From: Paenibacillus sp. GP183
GTDB taxonomy: Bacteria > Bacillota > Bacilli > Paenibacillales > NBRC-103111
Assembly (NCBI RefSeq): GCF_900104695.1
Contig: NZ_FNSW01000001.1
Coordinates: forward strand, 2,046,001-2,110,000
Direction of reading: 5' to 3'
DNA: 64,000 nt
Positions 45,745 to 54,502 of the stretch are shown piece by piece (position 1 is the stretch's first letter; each line of letters opens with the position of its first letter). The position numbers were made by a program, and so were the translations under genes. A model generated the notes under the pieces. That model worked only from the letters and a program-made list of their open reading frames with translations, was not told the DNA's origin and searched no databases.

Positions 45745-45773
45745 TAGTATATCATGTATGATACATTATACTA
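45745..45773. promoter_or_regulatory. Palindromic operator candidate between dehydratase and IclR genes
   Basis: A 29-base interrupted palindrome has 7-base outer arms TAGTATA and TATACTA and an inner ATCATGTATGAT near-palindrome. It is centred in the divergent gap, about 62 bp from the dehydratase start. It suits an IclR-type dimer. Binding is inferred. Confidence 0.55.
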
Positions 45774-45866
45774 GAAGATGTTTCAATTGATCATTTTTCT
45801 GAACGGTGATATGATAGAGAAATGTTATAAAACTTGGTTTTCTATAATAAACCACAGAAGGTGAAC

Positions 45867-46619
45867 ATGGACAAGAAATATTGGGTTCCCGCTTTAGAAA
45901 AGTCACACGAGATTCTGAATATGATTGCTTCCCAGCCGCACAAGCTTAGATTGATTGACCTTTCCAAGCAGTTGGGCATTCACAAAAGCTCCCTGTTTTC
46001 CTTGCTTTCCACGATGGAAGCGCTGCATTGGGTAGAACGGAACAAGTCAGATACGTATGCTTTAGGATCGCTGATCGGTACTTTGGGCAGCCAATATTTT
46101 CGCGGTTACGACATCATTACTTCTTTTCATCAAGAGGCTGCCATGACTATGCGGAGCATTGGGGAGACCATCCAGCTCGCAAAGCTGGAAAAGAATGAGG
46201 TGCTTTATTTAGCCAAGGAGGTAGCGCCTTCTCCTGTTCAATTGGTTTCCGAACCTGGGATGAGGCTTCCGGCGCATGCTACAGCTCTTGGCAAAGCGAT
46301 GCTTTCCGTGCTTCAAGAAGTCGATGTGCTTGAGTTATATAGGGGTGTTTCACTTGCGAGTCTTACTCCCTACACGTTAACCACACTTGATTCGCTTCTG
46401 AATAATTTGAGGCTCGTCCAATCTGATGGCTGCTCCTACGACCTCCAGGAAGCTGTTCTGGGATTTTGTTGTATCAGCGCGCCGGTTATGAATCAAAGCA
46501 GCCAGGCCGTTGTCGCCGTCAGCTGCTCGATGCCCCTGCACGCCTGGGAACAAAAAAGGGATAGGGCTAAAGAAGATATTGTTGGGCTGGCCCAAAGGCT
46601 CTCTGTTGGATTAGCTTGA
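45867..46619 (+). CDS. IclR family transcriptional regulator
   Basis: The ATG at 45867 with AGAAGGTG upstream gives 250 residues. Winged HTH in residues ~10-70 ('LRLIDLSKQLGIHKSSLFSLLS', 'WVERNKSDTYALG'). The effector domain follows ('MRLPAHATALGKAMLSVL' is the family signature). Divergent from the dehydratase and directly upstream of the SDR and FAH genes, so it probably controls both arms. The ligand is likely a sugar acid or its breakdown product. Confidence 0.9.
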   Translation: MDKKYWVPALEKSHEILNMIASQPHKLRLIDLSKQLGIHKSSLFSLLSTMEALHWVERNKSDTYALGSLIGTLGSQYFRGYDIITSFHQEAAMTMRSIGETIQLAKLEKNEVLYLAKEVAPSPVQLVSEPGMRLPAHATALGKAMLSVLQEVDVLELYRGVSLASLTPYTLTTLDSLLNNLRLVQSDGCSYDLQEAVLGFCCISAPVMNQSSQAVVAVSCSMPLHAWEQKRDRAKEDIVGLAQRLSVGLA

Positions 46620-46648
46620 AATAAATTTGATTCTGGAGGATGCAGCTC

Positions 46649-47422
46649 ATGAGATTGAAAGACAAAGTTACATTAATTACCGGGTCAGGATCGGGAATCG
46701 GCAAGAGCTCTGCGCATTATTTTGCCAGAGAAGGCGCAACGGTAATCATCAATGATTTGGACGAGCAAAAAGGGCAAGAAACTGTACGGGAAATTGCGGA
46801 ATTGGGTGGGGAAGCGGTTTTCATCCATGCCGATGTGACCCATCCGGAATCTGTTAAAGCTATGGTCGATGAAGCGCTGGGTCAATTCGGCCGTATCGAC
46901 GTGCTGTTTAACAATGCAGGCATCAGCGGTGTTGGTGCGATTCACGAAATTGAACCGGATGCTTGGGATAGAGTGATCTCTGTCAATATCAGAGGGGTGT
47001 TCTTGCCATGTAAATATGTGCTTCCTTCCATGATGGAGAGAAGGTCAGGAAATATTATCAACATGTCTTCCTGCATCGCAGAAATCGGATTGGCCCGCAG
47101 AGCTTCCTACTCAGCTACGAAAGGCGCTGTGCTGGCGCTGACTAAATCCATGCAGGTCGATTATGCCCCTTATAACATTCGTGTAAACGCTCTTCTGCCG
47201 GGGACGATTCTTACGCCATTTGTTGAAAATTATTTAAAGACTTCATATGACGATCCGGAAGAAGCCATTGAATCACTCAAAAAGCGCCAATTAAGCGGAG
47301 ATTTGGGCAGACCTGAAGATGTGGCGCAAGCGGCAGTATTTCTGGCATCGGATGAATCGAAATTTATGATGGGCTCGCCTTTATACATTGATGGCGGTGT
47401 TGTTTTCGGAAAAAACGCATAG
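46649..47422 (+). CDS. SDR-family oxidoreductase (candidate 2-keto-3-deoxy-sugar-acid dehydrogenase)
   Basis: 257 residues from ATG with GGAGG upstream. Canonical SDR: 'TGSGSGIGKSS' at 12-22, NNAG near 89, Ser near 139 (MSSCIA), and Tyr/Lys in 'ASYSATKGA'. The end reads 'GSPLYIDGGVVFG'. Directly between an IclR regulator and an FAH-family hydrolase, it is well placed to oxidise a 2-keto-3-deoxy acid to the diketo acid split by the hydrolase. That pathway role is inferred from gene context. Confidence 0.88.
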   Translation: MRLKDKVTLITGSGSGIGKSSAHYFAREGATVIINDLDEQKGQETVREIAELGGEAVFIHADVTHPESVKAMVDEALGQFGRIDVLFNNAGISGVGAIHEIEPDAWDRVISVNIRGVFLPCKYVLPSMMERRSGNIINMSSCIAEIGLARRASYSATKGAVLALTKSMQVDYAPYNIRVNALLPGTILTPFVENYLKTSYDDPEEAIESLKKRQLSGDLGRPEDVAQAAVFLASDESKFMMGSPLYIDGGVVFGKNA

Positions 47423-47436
47423 GGGGAAACGAAATT

Positions 47437-48345
47437 ATGAAACTACTTACTTTTTATAAAAATGAAAGTTTACAATTGGGCATTAAGACGACTCATGGCA
47501 TTCTGGATGTGGCAGCTGTATCAAGCGCATCTAATTTTCAAAACCAACTCATCCCTGATTCCATACATAAAGTTATTGAGGGCGGTGCTTCAGCAGTCGC
47601 TGCTCTTCAAAATTTGGTGGATCGTTTGGAATCGTCCTCCGCAGGTGATCCCTATTGGCTGGATGAGGCTTCCTTGACATTAGGTCCATGTGTCACCCAC
47701 CCCAACAAAATAATTTGTGTGGGCCTTAATTATCGCAAGCATGCCGAAGAAACAAATGCGGCTATTCCACAGTATCCCATTTTGTTTAACAAATTCAACA
47801 ATACCCTTACTGGGCATGGCGACTCTATCCCATTACCCAAAGTATCTGCTAAGGTAGATTATGAAGCGGAACTGGTCATTGTCATCGGGAAAACAGCGAA
47901 ATACATCAGTAAGGAGCAAGCTTTGGACCATGTGTTCGGATACTGTAATGTGAATGATCTATCTGCGCGCGATCTGCAAATGCGAACTCAGCAATGGCTG
48001 CTCGGTAAATCATGCGACAAATTTTCACCTTTAGGTCCGTATCTGGTGACATCCGATGAAATCGGCGATCCGAACCAGTTGACTATCCAGTGTACGGTCA
48101 ATGGCGAAGTTCGCCAAAACTCCAACACATCGGATATGATTTTCCATTGTGATGAAATCGTCAGCTATATTTCCCAGCACATGACATTGGTCTCCGGTGA
48201 TATTATATTGACTGGCACACCTGAGGGCGTCGTGCTGGGTTATCCGCCAGAGAAGCAAGTGTATCTTCGTGACGGCGATGTGGTGACCATTGAGATCGAA
48301 AAGCTGGGCAAATTAACCAATCAAATGGTTGCGGAATTACAATAG
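47437..48345 (+). CDS. Fumarylacetoacetate hydrolase family protein
   Basis: 302 residues, 14 bases after the SDR. The FAH C-terminal domain is complete: 'KIICVGLNYRKHAEETNA', metal ligands in 'DYEAELVIVIG' (two Glu) and 'CNVNDLSARDLQ' (Asp), 'LGPYLVTSDEIGDP', and 'GDIILTGTPEGV'. Members cleave or isomerise beta-diketo acids. In bacterial L-fucose/L-rhamnose routes such a protein splits a diketo-deoxy acid into pyruvate and lactate. Other substrates (oxaloacetate decarboxylation, acylpyruvates) remain possible. Confidence 0.9.
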   Translation: MKLLTFYKNESLQLGIKTTHGILDVAAVSSASNFQNQLIPDSIHKVIEGGASAVAALQNLVDRLESSSAGDPYWLDEASLTLGPCVTHPNKIICVGLNYRKHAEETNAAIPQYPILFNKFNNTLTGHGDSIPLPKVSAKVDYEAELVIVIGKTAKYISKEQALDHVFGYCNVNDLSARDLQMRTQQWLLGKSCDKFSPLGPYLVTSDEIGDPNQLTIQCTVNGEVRQNSNTSDMIFHCDEIVSYISQHMTLVSGDIILTGTPEGVVLGYPPEKQVYLRDGDVVTIEIEKLGKLTNQMVAELQ

Positions 48346-48378
48346 CACAACTGCCACGCTAACCGTGATTGTAATGGT

Positions 48379-49272
48379 CTAATCAATAACGCCAACCACT
48401 TCTTCCGGAGTTCTGTAAATCTCATCTATAGATTTCCCGATTGCCCGTTTAAGAATATCCATTCGAATTTGGACCTGAGTCATTGAGAACTGCAATGATG
48501 CTTCCGGAGGGATATCAAACGGGCTTTTACCATTGCTCTCACCAATTTCCCGGTTTATGGATAAAGCCATCGGTGCCAGTTCCTGCATACGATTGGCAAT
48601 TCGATCAAAAAGATGCGGATGCTCACAAATCAGCCTTTGAAGCAAGAACGTTCCGTATCCAATATGTCGGGATTCGTCTTTCTTAAGATAGCCTATTCCC
48701 TTCATTAGCCCTGGCATTTTACCCATTTTATTCAGACCTTGGTAAAAAGACCAATAACCTGTTTCAGCCAGAACGCCCTCTACGAACATATTGTATAAGA
48801 CTGACGCATCTGCTAACGCTTCTGGTGTATGGTCAATTAATAATCGATTCATGGTTTCAGGCAAAATCTCATAAAAAATCTTACGGTATGTGGGTACATG
48901 ATACTTAGAAATATCTTCGTTAACACCTAGGACATTCAAGACGATGCGGAAAAACTCCGTGTGTTTCGCTTCTTCAAATAGGAAAGTCGTGAGATACATT
49001 TCTTCTTCGAGTCGTCCTTCTCTGGCAATAGTCATAACAAGCGGCAGCAAATCGAGGGTAACCGCTTCTTCTCCTGCTTGGAACTGGGATAGCAGACCCA
49101 GCGTTCCAATGCGCTGTGATTCTGTCAACGTTGTCCAATCCAAAACATCTTGTCTGAAATCTATATCTTTCGGATCCCAGATCCCAAATTTCTTTGCCTT
49201 TTGAAACAAACGATATGGCAAAGAATCCTCTCGCAGCGAACGACTTGTTGTTGTGAATTGTTCATGTTTCAT
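48379..49272 (-). CDS. R2-like ligand-binding oxidase (R2lox), ferritin-like Mn/Fe protein
   Basis: 297 residues from ATG behind AAGGAGG. Six metal ligands appear in R2 spacing: Glu68, Glu101 with His104 (EEAKHTEF), Glu165, Glu200 with His203 (DESRHIGYG). Val71, three residues after Glu68, and Tyr160, five before Glu165, occupy the positions that form the Val-Tyr ether cross-link in characterised R2lox proteins. It is therefore not a ribonucleotide reductase subunit, and no NrdE/NrdA is nearby. R2lox proteins assemble a mixed manganese/iron site and are thought to be oxidases of unknown substrate. It is the third gene of an operon with two ChrB-domain proteins. Confidence 0.9.
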   Translation of the reverse strand: MKHEQFTTTSRSLREDSLPYRLFQKAKKFGIWDPKDIDFRQDVLDWTTLTESQRIGTLGLLSQFQAGEEAVTLDLLPLVMTIAREGRLEEEMYLTTFLFEEAKHTEFFRIVLNVLGVNEDISKYHVPTYRKIFYEILPETMNRLLIDHTPEALADASVLYNMFVEGVLAETGYWSFYQGLNKMGKMPGLMKGIGYLKKDESRHIGYGTFLLQRLICEHPHLFDRIANRMQELAPMALSINREIGESNGKSPFDIPPEASLQFSMTQVQIRMDILKRAIGKSIDEIYRTPEEVVGVID

Positions 49273-49334
49273 ATTCAGTTCCTCCTTGGTTAGTTATAAA
49301 TCATACGAGCCTTATTAATTGGTTAGACAGCCGT

Positions 49335-49766
49335 TTAAATCACTCGTGTTTTTCGTTGGCACCAAGCATACAATGCGTCATACATTGCGGATTGTATCCG
49401 GATTTTCTCGAGATCATCTACACCTAAATAATGAAATCCAAACCCTATCGCTCTAATACCCGCTGACTCTGGTGTTATATCGATATCCACAGGAATATCC
49501 GCTCCATGAATGATAGAGCCCATATAAACGAGTGCGGGATCCTTGTCCAATTCATATTTTAAAAGGAATGATTCGAAGCTGCAGCGGCCATTGTGATGCC
49601 CGAGTTCTACCCCTTTCATATCATAGGGGGTGCCGTCTGTAATGGTGGCCGGATCTGTATCGTTAGGAACAAATACAAATTCTGCATCAGTATCTATAAA
49701 TCGTTTAATTAGCCAAGGGCATGCTACCCGCTCTACATTTCCATGTTCTCTAGATACCCATTTCAT
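49335..49766 (-). CDS. ChrB C-terminal domain protein (chromate resistance-associated)
   Basis: 143 residues starting 'MKWVSREHGNVERVACPWLI', the hallmark of the Chrome_Resist (ChrB C-terminal) domain, with 'DTDAEFVFVPND' and 'GCRSFE'-like 'GRCSFESFL'. Conserved His, Cys and Asp suggest metal or sulfur chemistry. In proteobacterial ChrB this domain is fused to the N-terminal domain; here it is separate. It lies 35 bases after the ChrB N-terminal gene and 62 before R2lox. No ChrA chromate pump is visible. Confidence 0.85.
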   Translation of the reverse strand: MKWVSREHGNVERVACPWLIKRFIDTDAEFVFVPNDTDPATITDGTPYDMKGVELGHHNGRCSFESFLLKYELDKDPALVYMGSIIHGADIPVDIDITPESAGIRAIGFGFHYLGVDDLEKIRIQSAMYDALYAWCQRKTRVI

Positions 49767-49801
49767 CCCAATTAACCCCTTTTATATAGGCTGCAACCAA
49801 G

Positions 49802-50299
49802 TTAAAAATGCTGATTCATTTGTTTTCTGCATTGGTCGATCATCAATTGCAACTTTTTTCCCATTGCTGTCTCGAAATAATCCCTTGAACTCACGATTTG
49901 AAACTGCCGTTGCATTTTCCGAAATTCTTCTTTAATTTTCTGAATCTGTGATTCACTATACTCCCAAGCTTCTTCTTCTTCAAAATATTGCATGATACTT
50001 TGGATCCAAGGGATTAATTCCTCATATTCCTTCTCCCTCGCTTCGTCAAACTGCCGAATCAAATCTTTGTTTTGCTCCTCGGAAAACGCCTTGGAATGAA
50101 AGGAATATTCGTGGCCGCCGAAAGAAACTATTTTTTCGCCCAGGGCGCTGATATACAGCTGCACATCATCGAAATCAGGTACAAGGCAGACGCCGTCCTG
50201 TAAATACAAAGCGCCGATTTTTTTCATTTCTCTCCATACAGCAGCACGGTACTTAGTTGGTTTGGGCGGAATTTTATAAACGAATAGTATCCAATTCAA
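49802..50299 (-). CDS. ChrB N-terminal domain protein
   Basis: 165 residues from a TTG six bases after GGAGGG. Begins 'WILFVYKIPPKPTKYRAAVWREMKKIGALYLQDGVCLVP' region (residues 3-41), the typical start of ChrB N-terminal proteins. The C-terminal half is highly charged and probably coiled-coil ('YEELIPWIQSIMQYFEEEE'). ChrB is linked to chromate sensing/resistance in some bacteria; the biochemical role of this domain is unclear. First gene of the ChrB-N, ChrB-C, R2lox operon and divergent from an iron-type ABC transporter. Confidence 0.85.
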   Translation of the reverse strand: MNWILFVYKIPPKPTKYRAAVWREMKKIGALYLQDGVCLVPDFDDVQLYISALGEKIVSFGGHEYSFHSKAFSEEQNKDLIRQFDEAREKEYEELIPWIQSIMQYFEEEEAWEYSESQIQKIKEEFRKMQRQFQIVSSRDYFETAMGKKLQLMIDQCRKQMNQHF

Positions 50300-50536
50300 A
50301 TGAAACCCTCCATTCCACCTACGATATATTTAACCAAAACCGACTTCATAATATTAGCATACATGAAGGCAGTGTTTACAACAAAATATTCCGTAAACTT
50401 TTGAATCGGGTGTTTTATTTTGAAAAGTGATCTTTACAAAATCTTATAACCACCGTTACACAATATCCGTTGTTATATTTTCAACATGCCTATAAAATCA
50501 AAGTGTAATAAGCAAAACACACTCTTAGGAGGAACC

Positions 50537-51679
50537 ATGTTGAAAAAGCTAAAGTACATTGCAACTGTTAGTTCCGTATTAAGTATTGCCGCATTGCTTG
50601 CAACAGGTTGTGGATCTGTGAGTACGCCCAATCAAAATGCCTCAGCAAATTCAACTTCTTCACCTGCCGCAAATTCATCCGCTCCGACTGCTTCAAGCTC
50701 ATCTGCACCAACCGCTTCTCCAGCAGCAGTTAGCAAAGAACTCGTTGTCTATTCAGCAACAGGTTTTGATAAGCCCGTAGCGGATGCTTTCCAAAAGAAA
50801 ACAGGCATTACAGTCAAACTTGTACAGGATTCAACAGGACCTCTGCTCGCGAGATTACAAGCTGAAAATTCTAATCCACAGTGGGATATCATATGGGCCG
50901 ATGGCGCACCCAGTATGCAAGGGCTCGACAATCAGAATATGCTTTTAAAAGATTATGTACCAGCTACCTCTTCCAACTATACAGATCTGGGGAAAAAGCT
51001 GGTGCCTAGCGATAATTCGTATCATCCAGTAACCGTTACAGCTGCCGGAGCGATAGCTTATAATACACAATTAGTGAAAGATTCAGAGGTTCCAAAAGAT
51101 TGGTCCGACTTATTAACTCCAACATATAAAGGCGCTTTTGCAATGAATAATCCTAGTATTTCTGGACCGACCTATACCACGGTTTTTGGCTTGATGATGC
51201 TTCAAGGCGGAATTTCCCAAGGTGAGGATTTCTTTGCAAAATTTAAAGCGAATGGCTTGACCGTATTTGATTCAAACGGTCCGACGCTGACAAACCTTCT
51301 CAAAGGAACTGTAAAGTTTGCAATCGCGCAAGACTCAGCTATCATTGCCAAGATGAAAGATAAAGCCAACCCGATAAAAATCGCTTATCCTGCATCTGGC
51401 GTTTCGACGCTAAGCAACAATATTGCGATTGATGCAAAGGCTCCTCATTTGGATGCGGCCAAACAATTTGTCGATTATGTACTAACTGTAGAGGCTCAGA
51501 AACTTGCCCAAGCTGCTGACACAGGAGATGCTGCATTTGAATCCATTATTCAAGGGGCTCCTGCTGCTGCGGGTTTGCGTCCTGACGGCATCAAGTGGAA
51601 TACAGTTGATCCAATCGCAGGCGCTCAGCACGAGAACGAAGTGAAAACATGGTTTACGCAGAACATTGTTCAAAAATAA
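50537..51679 (+). CDS. Iron-type (Fe3+/thiamine class) ABC transporter substrate-binding lipoprotein
   Basis: The ATG at 50537 behind TAGGAGG gives 380 residues with a lipoprotein signal (MLKKLKYIATVSSVLSIAAL, lipobox 'ATGC' at Cys25). A long Ser/Ala/Pro/Asn linker (28-72) follows. The binding fold shows 'LVVYSATGFDKPVADAFQKKTG', 'WDIIWADGAPSMQGL' and 'AYNTQLVKDSEVPKDW'. This is the family of FbpA/FutA/AfuA iron receptors, which also includes phosphonate and thiamine receptors. A downstream FTR1-like gene favours metal. Confidence 0.87.
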   Translation: MLKKLKYIATVSSVLSIAALLATGCGSVSTPNQNASANSTSSPAANSSAPTASSSSAPTASPAAVSKELVVYSATGFDKPVADAFQKKTGITVKLVQDSTGPLLARLQAENSNPQWDIIWADGAPSMQGLDNQNMLLKDYVPATSSNYTDLGKKLVPSDNSYHPVTVTAAGAIAYNTQLVKDSEVPKDWSDLLTPTYKGAFAMNNPSISGPTYTTVFGLMMLQGGISQGEDFFAKFKANGLTVFDSNGPTLTNLLKGTVKFAIAQDSAIIAKMKDKANPIKIAYPASGVSTLSNNIAIDAKAPHLDAAKQFVDYVLTVEAQKLAQAADTGDAAFESIIQGAPAAAGLRPDGIKWNTVDPIAGAQHENEVKTWFTQNIVQK

Positions 51680-53483
51680 GTTAAGTAAAGCCCAGATTCA
51701 AAAGCTTCTGCTAACTTGGCCTAGCATACTCGTGCTGCTAGGCCTTGTTGCTTATCCATTGGGAACTGTACTGCTGCAAAGTTTGTTTCCTAAGCTGATG
51801 AGTCAAGGCTTTACGAATTTTTCCTTACAATCTTTCATCATTACCTTTAAAGATAATTACACGTATAGATCCATTTTGGATGCACTTTATTTGGGTGGTG
51901 CGACGGCAGCTTTAACCTCGATTTTCGGAACCTTTTTTGCTGTGCTGGTTTATCGGAAAAAGATACATGGCGAAAAATTGATTACATTATTAATTTGGCT
52001 TATTTTCTTTACTCCATCCTATCTGATTGCCGAGGGTTGGGTATTGATGATGCAGCGCAAAGGAATTTTAAGCGAGATGCTGGCTATCCCAAACGGAGGT
52101 CTGGATTGGTTCTTTACACCGGGAGGGCTTATTACAGCGATGTCTTTTCGGCTTTTTCCCGTTGTATATATTTCTGTTTTAGCGGGACTTCGCGGGTTAG
52201 GTTCCGAATATGAAGAAGCTGCAAGAACACTTGGAGCCAAATCGTTTCTAGTTTGGATGAAAATCAATGTACCGCTTCTTTTCCCATCCATTCTGGCTGG
52301 AGCTACCATAGCATTTGCAGAATCCGTCAGCGACTTTGGATTTGCATCTGCCCTTGTCCCTCAAGCGCACATTCCTTTGATTACTTATTCCATTTATACG
52401 GCTATTAATAAAACCCCAGTGAATTTTTCGCAGGTGGGCGTGCTTTCTATGGTATTGATCGGAGTGATCGCTTTAGCTTTATGGAGCCAACAATTGATCC
52501 TCGGGAAGGGCTCCTACAGTTCGATTAAAAATCAAATCCGGCCTTTCCGATTGACGAACCATAAGCCGATTGCCCTTACGATCTTTGCTTATTTTTTCTT
52601 ATGTATAGCTTTTGTTTTGCCTTTAAGCGGTGAGCTCTTCAGCTCATTTATGAAAAATACCATACGTGGATTTATCGCTTCAAATTTTACATTTCAGAAT
52701 TATATCGATGCATTAAAGATCGGCAGTGAATCTTATCGAGCCGTAGTAAGATCTCTGCTTCTAGCGCTAGGAACAGGAGTGTTTGCAGCATTTCTTGGTG
52801 TTGGGCTCGCCTTTGTTATTCAAAGAGGGCAGGGATTCAGCACCAGGTTCTTGTATGTGCTTACGATGTCTACACTTGCGATTCCGGGCATCGTATTAGC
52901 AGCTGGATACGTGTTTGCTTGGAACGCCTCTTATTTAGTTCCCATGCATTTAAATCTTTATGGAACGCTTGTTTGTGTGTTTTTGGCCTATTTAGCGGGT
53001 TCATTGCCTCATTCCATTCGTTTGCAAATTGCGGCCATCACACAGATTAGTCCTTCTTTACTGGATGCTGGGCAAGTCCATGGAGCAGGAATTTTCACGC
53101 TGTTCAGCAAGATTTTAATACCTTTGCTTTCTGGAACTTTGACCGCGACTATATATCTTATTTTTAGTCATCTATTATTCGAATTGCCGGCTTCCGAGCT
53201 TCTGTACCCGCCTGCCCAACAGCTTCTGCCAGTAGAAATTGTTCATTTCTATAACGAATTATTAGTGGAAAAAGGCTCCGCTCTCACCGTTCTTGGGATC
53301 GTTTTAATTTTAATTGTATATGGCATCGGTCAGCTTGTGATATACGCTTTGAAGAGGATCAAACAAATGAATTCCGAACGAATAGTTCAAGATATATTGT
53401 CTGATATCAAAGTTGGCTCAGATTTGAAGATGTCTGTTCCTAACTCGGCGATTCAAATGGATATAGAAAGGCAGGTTACTTGA
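51666..53483 (+). CDS. Two-domain ABC transporter permease, FbpB type
   Basis: 605 residues with two permease halves, each with about six membrane segments and an EAA loop ('YEEAARTLGAKSFLVWMKIN' near 180 and 'LLDAGQVHGAGIFTLFSKIL' near 465). Such fused permeases are typical of iron and some thiamine importers. The only N-terminal start in frame is a TTG at 51666, inside the end of the binding-protein gene; no good ribosome site is visible, so translation is probably coupled. The C-terminal tail after residue 565 is hydrophilic. Confidence 0.88.
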   Translation: MFKNKLSKAQIQKLLLTWPSILVLLGLVAYPLGTVLLQSLFPKLMSQGFTNFSLQSFIITFKDNYTYRSILDALYLGGATAALTSIFGTFFAVLVYRKKIHGEKLITLLIWLIFFTPSYLIAEGWVLMMQRKGILSEMLAIPNGGLDWFFTPGGLITAMSFRLFPVVYISVLAGLRGLGSEYEEAARTLGAKSFLVWMKINVPLLFPSILAGATIAFAESVSDFGFASALVPQAHIPLITYSIYTAINKTPVNFSQVGVLSMVLIGVIALALWSQQLILGKGSYSSIKNQIRPFRLTNHKPIALTIFAYFFLCIAFVLPLSGELFSSFMKNTIRGFIASNFTFQNYIDALKIGSESYRAVVRSLLLALGTGVFAAFLGVGLAFVIQRGQGFSTRFLYVLTMSTLAIPGIVLAAGYVFAWNASYLVPMHLNLYGTLVCVFLAYLAGSLPHSIRLQIAAITQISPSLLDAGQVHGAGIFTLFSKILIPLLSGTLTATIYLIFSHLLFELPASELLYPPAQQLLPVEIVHFYNELLVEKGSALTVLGIVLILIVYGIGQLVIYALKRIKQMNSERIVQDILSDIKVGSDLKMSVPNSAIQMDIERQVT

Positions 53484-54479
53484 ATGAGCCTCCAAATTGC
53501 ATCGGTCCATAAAAGATTTGGGGAAAAGCAGGTTTTATCCGGTATCCACATATCCATAGAAAAGGGCACTTTCTTGGCGCTCCTTGGACCATCAGGCTGC
53601 GGGAAAACCACCCTGCTGCAAGCTATTGCAGGTCTAACCTCCATTGACGAAGGAAAGATCATGATTGATGGGACCGTAGTATCGGAATCCGGGCGGGAAG
53701 TGCCTGCAGAGAAAAGGAATATCGGAATGGTTTTTCAGGATTTTGCCTTATGGCCGCATATGAATGTATTTGAAAATGTTGCATTTGGGCTTAAGCTGCG
53801 CGGAATAAAGGGATCCGAACTGAAAACACGTGTTGTTGAGACCCTATCTATTTTCCATATGGAAGAATATGTCGCAAGATATCCGCATGAATTATCGGGA
53901 GGGCAAAAGCAAAGAATCGCCATGGCTCGCGCCATTGCGCCTAAACCTCATTTGATTTTAATGGATGAACCGTTATCAAGTCTGGATGCGGGTCTTCGGG
54001 ACGAGATGAGGTATGAATTAGTTCGAATTTTCAAAAGCTTAAACATGACGGTCGTTTATGTCACTCATGACCAAATGGAAGCCATGAGTATGGCGGATCA
54101 GATCGTCATTTTGAAAAATGGAAAATGCGAACAGATCGGGGTACCGGAATCTCTTTATTATGAGCCTGTATCAGAGTACGTAGCAAGGTTTATGGGCGCT
54201 GCGAATATCCTTCGTAAGAAGGGGGAGCCTACTGAGAGCTTTATTCGTCCGGACGACGTTCAATTGATTGAATTCGAAAGTGCCGATCAACTCCTTTCTC
54301 ACCAAGACCAGATAGTTACAGGAAGGATTCTGCAATGTTCCTTTCAAGGTCATAAATATCGGTATTTTGTCGATGTTCCCGATTTTGAAAAGTCCATTGA
54401 GGTGACCTATCCGCAAAAAATCAGGATTGGAGAGCAGGTCAGACTATTCATTCCGCTTAATAAATGTCGCGAATTATAG
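53484..54479 (+). CDS. ABC transporter ATP-binding protein, FbpC type
   Basis: 331 residues; the ATG is directly after the permease stop. Walker A GPSGCGKTT near 35-43, 'FQDFALWPHMNVFENVAFGL', signature LSGGQKQR near 135, Walker B 'LILMDEPLSSLD'. A short C-terminal TOBE-like region ('FIRPDDVQLIEF') follows. Consistent with a metal importer ATPase that drives the FbpB-like permease. Confidence 0.92.
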   Translation: MSLQIASVHKRFGEKQVLSGIHISIEKGTFLALLGPSGCGKTTLLQAIAGLTSIDEGKIMIDGTVVSESGREVPAEKRNIGMVFQDFALWPHMNVFENVAFGLKLRGIKGSELKTRVVETLSIFHMEEYVARYPHELSGGQKQRIAMARAIAPKPHLILMDEPLSSLDAGLRDEMRYELVRIFKSLNMTVVYVTHDQMEAMSMADQIVILKNGKCEQIGVPESLYYEPVSEYVARFMGAANILRKKGEPTESFIRPDDVQLIEFESADQLLSHQDQIVTGRILQCSFQGHKYRYFVDVPDFEKSIEVTYPQKIRIGEQVRLFIPLNKCREL

Positions 54480-54502
54480 AATTTTTGTTAGGAGTGTTTA
54501 AC

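Noticed and set aside
48379-49272. Ribonucleotide reductase beta subunit (NrdF) annotation
   Set aside because: The radical tyrosine pattern of NrdF is absent, the Val-Tyr cross-link residues of R2lox are present, and no reductase alpha subunit is near.
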